Shown here: piece after piece, positions 57,912 to 64,000 of the stretch
Layout of the letters: each line of letters starts with the position of its first letter
Position numbering within the stretch: position 1 is the stretch's first letter
Assembly: GCF_021603645.1 (NCBI RefSeq)
Contig: NZ_BQHJ01000004.1
Span: 124,001 to 188,000 of the forward strand
DNA length: 64,000 bases
Reading direction: 5' to 3'
Origin: Pseudomonas pseudonitroreducens
Lineage (GTDB): Bacteria; Pseudomonadota; Gammaproteobacteria; Pseudomonadales; Pseudomonadaceae
Made by a program: the position numbers and the translations under genes
The notes under the pieces: model-generated
The model's database searches: none
Told to the model about the DNA's origin: nothing
The model's input: only the letters and a program-made list of their open reading frames with translations

Positions 57912-58931
57912 TCACTTCCTCGGGTCGAAGGCGTCGCGGGCGGCTTCGCCGATGAACACCAGCAGGCTCAGCATCACGGCCAGTACCACGAAGGCGGTGA
58001 TGCCCAGCCAGGGCGCCTGCAGGTTGGACTTGCCCTGGGCGACCAGTTCACCCAGCGACGGAGCGCCGGCGGGCAGGCCGAAGCCGAGGAAGTCCAGGGA
58101 GGTCAGGGTGCCGATCGCGCCGGTGAGGATGAAGGGCATGAAGGTCAGGGTGGAGATCATCGCGTTGGGCAGGATGTGGCGGAACATGATTGCGCCGTTG
58201 CGCATGCCCAGGGCGCGCGCCGCGCGCACGTATTCCAGGTTGCGGCCACGGAGGAACTCGGCGCGCACCACGTCCACCAGGCTCATCCAGGAGAACAGCA
58301 GCATGATTCCCAGCAGCCACCAGAAGCTCGGCTGGACGAAGCTGGCGAGGATGATCAGCAGGTAGAGCACCGGCAGGCCCGACCAGATTTCCAGGAAGCG
58401 CTGGCCGAGCAGGTCGATCCAGCCACCGTAGAAGCCTTGTAGCGCGCCCACGGCGACGCCGACGATGGAGCTGAGCACCGTGAGGATCAGGGCGAACAGG
58501 ACCGACACACGGAAGCCGTAGATCACCCGCGCCATCACGTCGCGCGCCTGGTCGTCGGTGCCCAGCCAGTTCTCCGCGGTGGGCGCGGAAGGCGCCGGTA
58601 CCCGCAGGTCATAGTTGATGGTGTCGTAGCTGTAGGCGATTGGCGGCCAGAGGATCCAGCCGTCCTTCTGCGCGATCTGCTCGCGCATGTACGGGCTCTT
58701 GTAATTGGCCTCCATGGGGAACTCGCCGCCGAAGGCGGTTTCCGGATAGCGCTTGACCACCGGGAAGTACCACTGGCCGTCGTAGTGGATCGCCAGGGGC
58801 TTGTCGTTGGCGATCAGCTCGGCGCCCAGGCTGAGGATGAACAGCGTGAGGAACAGCCAGAGCGACCACCAGCCACGCTTGTTGGCCTTGAAGCGCGCCC
58901 AGCGGCGCTGATTGATGGGAGACAGGCGCAT
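57912..58931 (-). CDS. nppC: peptide ABC transporter permease (YejE-like)
   Basis: The protein has 339 residues. The N-terminal membrane helix (about 20-42) and a periplasmic loop with LGTDDQARDVMARVIYGFRVS precede five further helices. The BPD-transporter EAA loop is visible (EYVRAARALGMRNGAIMFRHILPNA). Pairs with NppB. Four bases after nppB. Confidence 0.95.
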   Translation of the reverse strand: MRLSPINQRRWARFKANKRGWWSLWLFLTLFILSLGAELIANDKPLAIHYDGQWYFPVVKRYPETAFGGEFPMEANYKSPYMREQIAQKDGWILWPPIAYSYDTINYDLRVPAPSAPTAENWLGTDDQARDVMARVIYGFRVSVLFALILTVLSSIVGVAVGALQGFYGGWIDLLGQRFLEIWSGLPVLYLLIILASFVQPSFWWLLGIMLLFSWMSLVDVVRAEFLRGRNLEYVRAARALGMRNGAIMFRHILPNAMISTLTFMPFILTGAIGTLTSLDFLGFGLPAGAPSLGELVAQGKSNLQAPWLGITAFVVLAVMLSLLVFIGEAARDAFDPRK

Positions 58932-58935
58932 CGGA

Positions 58936-60018
58936 TTACTCCCGGTTCTCGAAGTCGATGCGCGGATCGACCAGCGTGTAGAGGACGTCGCTGACCAGCT
59001 TCATGATCAGGCCGAACAGGGTGAAGATGAACAGCGTGCCGAACACTACCGGGTAGTCGCGGTTCAGCGCCGCCTCGAAGCTGAGCAGGCCCAGGCCGTC
59101 GAGGGAGAAGATCACCTCGATCAGCAGCGAGCCGGTGAAGAAGATGCCCAGCAGGGCCGAGGGCAGGCCGGCGATGATCAGCAGCATGGCGTTGCGGAAC
59201 ACGTGGCCGTAGAGCACGCGGCGTTCGGTCAGGCCTTTGGCGCGGGCGGTGACCACGTACTGCTTGCCGATTTCGTCGAGGAAGCTGTTCTTGGTCAGCA
59301 GGGTGATGGTGGCGAAGTTGCCGATCACCAGGGCGGTGATCGGCAGCGCTAGGTGCCAGAAGTAGTCGCGGACCTTGCCGGCCCAGGTCAGTTCGTCGAA
59401 GTTGTTGGAGGTCAGCCCCCGTAACGGGAACCAGTCCCAGTAGCTGCCGCCGGCGAACAGCACCACCAGCAGGATGGCGAAGAGGAAAGCGGGGATGGCG
59501 TAGCCGACGATGATCGCCGAGCTGGTCCAGACGTCGAAATGGCTGCCGTGGCGCACCGCCTTGGCGATGCCAAGCGGGATCGACACCAGGTACATGATCA
59601 GCGTGCTCCACAGCCCCAGGGAGATGGAGACCGGCAGCTTCTCGACGATCAGGTCGGTGACCTTGGCGTCGCGGAAGAAGCTCTGGCCGAAGTCCAGGTG
59701 CACGTAGTTCTTCAGCATGATCCAGAAGCGTTCGGGCGCCGGCTTGTCGAAGCCGTACATCTTCTCGATTTCTTTCACCAGCTCCGGGTCCAGGCCCTGG
59801 GCGCCGCGGTAGTGCGTGCCAGCGGAGGCGACTTCACCGCCGCCGCCGGAGATGCGCCCGGTGGCGCCGCCGCTGGCGGCATCGAAACCTTCCAGCTTGG
59901 CGATCATCTGTTCCACCGGGCCGCCGGGGGCGGCCTGGATGATGATGAAGTTGATCAGCAGAATGCCGAACAGGGTGGGGATGATCAGCAGCAGGCGCCG
60001 CAGGATGTAGGCCAGCAT
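58936..60018 (-). CDS. nppB: peptide ABC transporter permease (YejB-like)
   Basis: The protein has 360 residues from the ATG at 60018, which overlaps the nppA2 stop by one base; a GTG one codon earlier is possible. N-terminal helix [21 protein letters not shown], a periplasmic insert (about 35-130) characteristic of YejB, five more helices, and an EAA loop ([24 protein letters not shown]). Confidence 0.95.
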   Translation of the reverse strand: MLAYILRRLLLIIPTLFGILLINFIIIQAAPGGPVEQMIAKLEGFDAASGGATGRISGGGGEVASAGTHYRGAQGLDPELVKEIEKMYGFDKPAPERFWIMLKNYVHLDFGQSFFRDAKVTDLIVEKLPVSISLGLWSTLIMYLVSIPLGIAKAVRHGSHFDVWTSSAIIVGYAIPAFLFAILLVVLFAGGSYWDWFPLRGLTSNNFDELTWAGKVRDYFWHLALPITALVIGNFATITLLTKNSFLDEIGKQYVVTARAKGLTERRVLYGHVFRNAMLLIIAGLPSALLGIFFTGSLLIEVIFSLDGLGLLSFEAALNRDYPVVFGTLFIFTLFGLIMKLVSDVLYTLVDPRIDFENRE

Positions 60019-61883
60019 CACTCGGCCCCTTGGGCGACGGTACCGTCAGCGGGGGAGGCGTTCGCGGCCTTGGCATCCGTCCTGGTGGGGATGGCCTTGT
60101 CGCGGGCCTGCCACCAGGTTTGCAGGGCGTAGCTGTAGGGCGGCAGCTTTTCCGGGTGGGCGATGCGGTTCCAGTAGGCGATGCGCCAGTTGCCGAGGTA
60201 CCAGTTGGGCACCACGTAGTGGCCCCAGAGCAGCGCACGGTCGAGTGCGCGGGCGTGGCGCACCAGGCTTTCGCGGGAGCCGGCGTTGATCAGGCCGTCC
60301 ACCAGGGCGTCGATGCCCGGGTCGCGCAAGCCGATGAAGTTGCGGCTGCCGGGCTTATCGGCGCTGCTGGAGTGCCAGAACTCGCGCTGCTCATTGCCCG
60401 GCGAGCTGGATTGCGGCCAGCTGCTGACGATCATGTCGTAGTCCCGCGAGCGCAGGCGGTTGATGTATTGCGAGACATCGACGCGGCGCAGCTGCATGTC
60501 GATGCCCAGCTCGGCAAGGTTGCGCTTGAAGGGCAGCAGCACGCGCTCGAAGTCGGCCTGGGCGAGCATGAACTCGAAGCTCAGCTGCTTGCCGTCAGGG
60601 CCGACCATCTTGTCGTTCTCGATCTTGTAGCCGGCCTCCAGCAGCAGCTGGTAGGCCTTGCGCTTCTGCTCGCGGATGATGCCGCTGCCGTCGCTGGTGG
60701 GCGGCACGTAGACCTGGGTGAAGACCTGCGGCGGCAGCTTGTCGCGCAGCGGCTCGAGAATCTTCAGCTCCTCGGCATCAGGCAGCTCCTTGGCAGCCAT
60801 CTCCGAGTTCTCGAAGTAGCTGCCGTCGCGCAGGTAGGAGCCGAAGAACAACTGCTTGTTGGTCCACTCGAAGTCGAACAGGTTGGTGATCGCTTCGCGC
60901 ACGCGCGGGTCCTGGAACACCGGGCGGCGGATGTTGAAGGCGTAGGCCTGCATGCCCCACGGGTTACCGTTCACCGGTTCCTCGCGGACGATGCGGCCGT
61001 CGCGCACGGCAGGCGAGTCGTAGGCAGTCGCCCAGTTCTTTGCGATGCGCTCGTCGTTGAAGTCGAACTGCCCGGCCTTGAAGGCTTCCAGGGCGACGGT
61101 CAGGTCTCGGTAGGACTCCACCACCACCGCGTCGAAGTTGTTGAAGCCGCGGTTCACCGGCAGCTTGTCGCCCCACCAGTCCTTGACCTTCTCGTAGCGG
61201 ATCGAGCGTCCCGCCTCGACCTTGGCGATACGGTAAGGGCCGCTGCCCAGCGGCGGCTCCATGTTGGTCTTGTTGAAGTCGCGGCTGGCCCACCAGTGCT
61301 TGGGCAGGATCGACAGCTGGCCAAGGATCAGCGGCAACTCGCGGTTGTCGCCGTGCTTGAAGTCGAAGCGCACGCGCAGCTTGTCCTCGGCCACCACCTT
61401 GTCGACGTCCGCGTAGTAGTTGCGGTACATCGGGTCGCCGTCCTTCATCAGCGTCTCGAAGGTGAACACCACGTCTTCGGCGGTGACCGGCGTACCGTCC
61501 TGGAAGCGCGCCTCGGGGCGCAGGTAGTAGCGGACGAAGCGATGCTCCGGGTCCTTCTCGATCTTCTCGGCGAGCAGGCCGTATTCGGTGAAGGGCTCGT
61601 CGAGGGAGTGGAAGGTGAGTGTGTCGTAGATCAGGTTGATCTGCGGGGCGGAGTTGCCCTTGGCGATGAAGGGGTTGAGGCTGTCGAAACCGCCGAAGTC
61701 GGAGAGGCGCAGTGTGCCGCCCTTGGGCGCATCAGGATTGACGAAGTCGAAGTGCTTGAAGTTTGCCGGGTACTTCGGCGCTTCGTCATACAGGGTGATG
61801 GCGTGCTGCGGCGCGGCCTGCGCACTGCCCAGCAGTCCCAGCAGCAGGCCGGCGCAGAGCGCGGCACGGCGGGGGCTTTTCAT
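60018..61883 (-). CDS. nppA2: peptide-binding periplasmic protein 2 of the Npp system
   Basis: The protein has 621 residues from the ATG at 61883, which overlaps the nppA1 stop by four bases (ATGA). Signal peptide (about 1-23, AQA then APQH). SBP_bac_5 family: [28 protein letters not shown] near the N-terminus, then [11 protein letters not shown] and [26 protein letters not shown]. One of two paralogous receptors; having two suggests different peptide preferences. Confidence 0.93.
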   Translation of the reverse strand: MKSPRRAALCAGLLLGLLGSAQAAPQHAITLYDEAPKYPANFKHFDFVNPDAPKGGTLRLSDFGGFDSLNPFIAKGNSAPQINLIYDTLTFHSLDEPFTEYGLLAEKIEKDPEHRFVRYYLRPEARFQDGTPVTAEDVVFTFETLMKDGDPMYRNYYADVDKVVAEDKLRVRFDFKHGDNRELPLILGQLSILPKHWWASRDFNKTNMEPPLGSGPYRIAKVEAGRSIRYEKVKDWWGDKLPVNRGFNNFDAVVVESYRDLTVALEAFKAGQFDFNDERIAKNWATAYDSPAVRDGRIVREEPVNGNPWGMQAYAFNIRRPVFQDPRVREAITNLFDFEWTNKQLFFGSYLRDGSYFENSEMAAKELPDAEELKILEPLRDKLPPQVFTQVYVPPTSDGSGIIREQKRKAYQLLLEAGYKIENDKMVGPDGKQLSFEFMLAQADFERVLLPFKRNLAELGIDMQLRRVDVSQYINRLRSRDYDMIVSSWPQSSSPGNEQREFWHSSSADKPGSRNFIGLRDPGIDALVDGLINAGSRESLVRHARALDRALLWGHYVVPNWYLGNWRIAYWNRIAHPEKLPPYSYALQTWWQARDKAIPTRTDAKAANASPADGTVAQGAE

Positions 61884-63709
61884 AGGGTTTTCTCCTGGTC
61901 TTTTTGCCACCACGCACGCAGACCCAGCGTATAGGGCGGCGTGGTGACGAAGGCGAAGCGGTTACGGTACGCCAGCCGGTGTTTGTTCAGGTACCAGTTG
62001 GGAATGCTGTAGTGCTGCCACAGCAGTACCCGGTCCAGGGCGCGTGCCGCTGCTTCCTGCTGGTCGCGGTTGGTGGCGCCGAGGAGTTTCTCGAGCATCG
62101 CGTCGACCACTGGGTTGGCGATGCCCGCGTAGTTCTTGCTGCCCTTCACCGCCACCTGGCTGGAGTGGAAGTACTGCCATTGTTCGAGGCCGGGGCTCAG
62201 GGTCTGGGGCAGGGTCATCAGAATCATGTCGTAGTCGAACTGGTCCAGACGCTGTTTGTACTGGGCCCGGTCCACGGTGCGCAAGCTCGCATCGATACCG
62301 ATGCTGGCGAGGTTCTCGCGGTACGGCTGGAGAATACGTTCCAGGCTGGGGTTGACCAGCAGAATCTCGAAGCGCAGTTGCTTGCCGTTGGCGTCCAGCA
62401 GGCGGTCGCCTGAGAGCTTCCAGCCGGCGTCGGCCAATAGACCCAAAGCGTGGCGCAGGGTTTCCCGCGGGATGCCGACGCCCTTGGTCACCGGGACGGT
62501 GAAGGGGCGCTTGAACAGCGCTTCGGGCAGCTGTGAACGATACGGCGAGAGCAGCAGCCACTCCTGGCCCTGTGGTACGCCGGTGGCCGCAAGGGTGCTG
62601 TTGGGGTAATAGCTGCTGGCGCGCACGTAGGCATCGTTGAACAGCGCACGATTGGTCCACTCGAAGTCGAACATCATCCCCAGCGCCTCGCGCAGGCGGC
62701 GATCGGCGAAGGTCGCTCGGCGGGTGTTGAGGAACAGCGCCTGGGTCTGGGTGGGGATCTGGTGGGGGACTTCCACCTTCACCACGTCGCCGCGGCGAAC
62801 GGCCGGGAAGCGATAGTTGCTGCGCCAGTTCTTCGCCTGGTGCTCGATGTAGATGTCGAACTCGCCGGCCTTGAAGGCCTCGAAGGCGATACCGGCGTCG
62901 CGGTAGAAGTCCACCTCGACGCGGTCGAAATTGTACTTGCCGCGATTCACTGGCAGGTCCTTGCCCCACCAGTCCCTGACCCGCTCGAACACCAGGCGGC
63001 GCCCCGGTACTACTTCGGTGATGCGGTACGGGCCGCTGCCCAGGGGCGGTTCGAAGGTGGTGGCCTGGAAGTCACGGCCCTTCCAATAGTGTTGTGGCAG
63101 CACCGGCATCTCGCCCAGGCGCAGGATCAGCAGTGGGTTGTCGTGGCGCTTGAAGACGAAGCGAATGCTCTGCGGCGAGAGGATGTCGACCCGCTGCACT
63201 TCCTGCAGGTTGGTGCGGTACATCGGATGCCCATGGTGCAGCAGCGTGCGATAGGAGAAGGCGACGTCATAGGCGGTGATCGGCCTGCCATCATGGAAGC
63301 GTGCTTCCGGGCGCAGGTTGAATACCACCCAGCTGCGGTCCTCGGCGTACTCCACGCTGCGCGCGATCAGGCCGTAGCTGGAGGCTGGTTCGTCTCCGGA
63401 AGGGTCGTACAGGCCGGTGCCGACCATCAGCGGCTCGTTCAGCTCGCTGACGCCGTACTGCAGGAAGTCCGCGGTGCTGATCGGCGGGCTGCCCTTGAAG
63501 GTATAGGGGTTGAGGGTGTCGAAGGTGCCCATGCCCATCAGCCGCAGCAGGCCGCCCTTGGGGGCCTTGGGGTTGACCCAGTCGAAGTGGTCGAAGCTGG
63601 ACGGGTACTTGAGGTCGCCGAACTGGGCGTAGCCGTGGCTCTCGGTGATCTGGGCGGAGGCGGGGAGGCCCAGGAAGAGTCCCAGGAGCAGGAGAGACAA
63701 GCGACGCAT
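61880..63709 (-). CDS. nppA1: peptide-binding periplasmic protein 1 of the Npp system
   Basis: The protein has 609 residues with a signal peptide ending near residue 19 (ASA then QIT). Same SBP_bac_5 architecture as the next gene ([65 protein letters not shown]). First gene of nppA1-A2-B-C-D-fabI. In P. aeruginosa this system imports peptidyl nucleoside antibiotics and other toxic peptide mimics as well as nutrient peptides. No strong Shine-Dalgarno precedes the ATG. Confidence 0.93.
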   Translation of the reverse strand: MRRLSLLLLGLFLGLPASAQITESHGYAQFGDLKYPSSFDHFDWVNPKAPKGGLLRLMGMGTFDTLNPYTFKGSPPISTADFLQYGVSELNEPLMVGTGLYDPSGDEPASSYGLIARSVEYAEDRSWVVFNLRPEARFHDGRPITAYDVAFSYRTLLHHGHPMYRTNLQEVQRVDILSPQSIRFVFKRHDNPLLILRLGEMPVLPQHYWKGRDFQATTFEPPLGSGPYRITEVVPGRRLVFERVRDWWGKDLPVNRGKYNFDRVEVDFYRDAGIAFEAFKAGEFDIYIEHQAKNWRSNYRFPAVRRGDVVKVEVPHQIPTQTQALFLNTRRATFADRRLREALGMMFDFEWTNRALFNDAYVRASSYYPNSTLAATGVPQGQEWLLLSPYRSQLPEALFKRPFTVPVTKGVGIPRETLRHALGLLADAGWKLSGDRLLDANGKQLRFEILLVNPSLERILQPYRENLASIGIDASLRTVDRAQYKQRLDQFDYDMILMTLPQTLSPGLEQWQYFHSSQVAVKGSKNYAGIANPVVDAMLEKLLGATNRDQQEAAARALDRVLLWQHYSIPNWYLNKHRLAYRNRFAFVTTPPYTLGLRAWWQKDQEKTL

Positions 63710-63792
63710 CAGGCGTAGGATCCGATCCCGGCTGGCTGGAGGGGTTAGCGTCGTACAGTAGCAGCTTGTCCCTGCGGCCAGAAGTCATGCGG

Positions 63793-63813
63793 CCGGGGCT
63801 TTGCGCCCCGGCG
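63793..63813 (-). terminator. hairpin downstream of mltD
   Basis: GCCGGGGC / GCCCCGGC, eight perfect pairs with a 5-base loop, 12 bases after the mltD stop. No T-run on the minus strand, so termination may be weak. Confidence 0.5.
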
Positions 63814-63825
63814 CAAGGTAAAACT

Positions 63826-64000
63826 CAGCGGCTGGCGGTATCGAGGTACAGGGTAATGGTCTGGCCAGGCTTCAGGGCCTTGCCGCTGCGCGGGTTCCAA
63901 CGCTTGATGTGCTGCATCTCGACGTTGAAGCGCTTGGCGATCAGGTACATCGAATCGCCTTGCTTGACCTTGTAGTAGGTCGCGGTGTCCTGCTTGGACT
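63826..64000 (-). CDS. mltD: membrane-bound lytic murein transglycosylase D, C-terminal LysM end (partial)
   Basis: Only the last 58 residues are inside the window, ending at the stop at 63826-63828. They form one LysM peptidoglycan-binding repeat: YYKVKQGDSMYLIAKRF, then HIKRWNP and LKPGQTITLYL. The gene identity rests on LysM plus position directly upstream of the npp operon, where P. aeruginosa has mltD (PA1812). The catalytic domain is outside the window. Confidence 0.75.

Overview
The window is a 64 kb piece of a Pseudomonas chromosome (high GC, no mobile genes, almost no wasted space). From about 5.2 kb to the right edge, gene order follows the Pseudomonas aeruginosa PAO1 block running from about PA1766 to PA1812 (rlo genes, ppsR/ppsA, cmaX-cfrX-cmpX-sigX-oprF, the nirBD nitrate locus, acnB, glnS-cysS-folD, tRNAs, tig-clpP-clpX-lon-hupB-ppiD, fabI-npp, mltD). 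The parRS genes that PAO1 carries next to tig are missing. Codon use, REP-like repeats of the type starting GTAGGAGCGAG and the gene content suggest a P. aeruginosa-group relative such as the P. nitroreducens/citronellolis cluster; the species is inference.

Layout. 1-5025 (+): a five-gene operon entered at its first gene. It encodes a beta-rich protein that may be exported, a periplasmic C39-type cysteine peptidase, two outer-membrane beta-barrels (one FadL-like) and a FilE-like periplasmic protein with three exactly spaced repeats. It resembles the Fil clusters of Acinetobacter and, in logic, the Fap amyloid system, and is the least understood system here. 5050-5232: REP half-element, nested palindrome, terminator. 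5247-8316 (-): retropepsin / inactive transglutaminase membrane protein / ATP-grasp ligase trio. 8599-11140 (-): DUF3300 lipoprotein and DUF2950 protein. 11303-14657: divergent ppsR and ppsA. 14723-20345 (+): esterase, RraA-like protein, then the cell-envelope operon cmaX-cfrX-cmpX, sigX and oprF.

20413-33756 (-) is a complete nitrate-assimilation region: nirB-nirD-nasC-cobA, a PP2C/kinase fusion, the nitrate transporter nasA, a thioesterase, a PL7 alginate lyase, and the sensor/antiterminator pair nasS-nasT. The main regulatory finding is that three transcripts here (nirB, nasA and nasST itself) each have a sigma-54-type -24/-12 promoter, then a leader with hexaloop hairpins carrying A at loop position 1 and G at position 4 (the ANTAR-protein target), the second hairpin overlapping the 5' strand of an intrinsic terminator. 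NasT, encoded in the same region, is the ANTAR protein. Antitermination of nirB is known in P. aeruginosa; the nasA and autogenous nasST leaders are read here directly from sequence.

34014-46755: acnB, a DUF1289 protein, a universal stress protein, miaE, an SPFH protein, lpxH-ppiB, glnS-cysS, folD and tRNA-Arg/His/Leu. 46898-55384 (+): the protein-quality-control cluster tig, clpP, clpX, lon, hupB, ppiD. Between hupB and ppiD lies a degenerate tRNA-like element followed by a terminator. 55474-63709 (-): the npp peptide-import operon ending in fabI. The right edge cuts the LysM-containing C-terminus of mltD.

No CRISPR array, insertion sequence, prophage or rRNA was seen.
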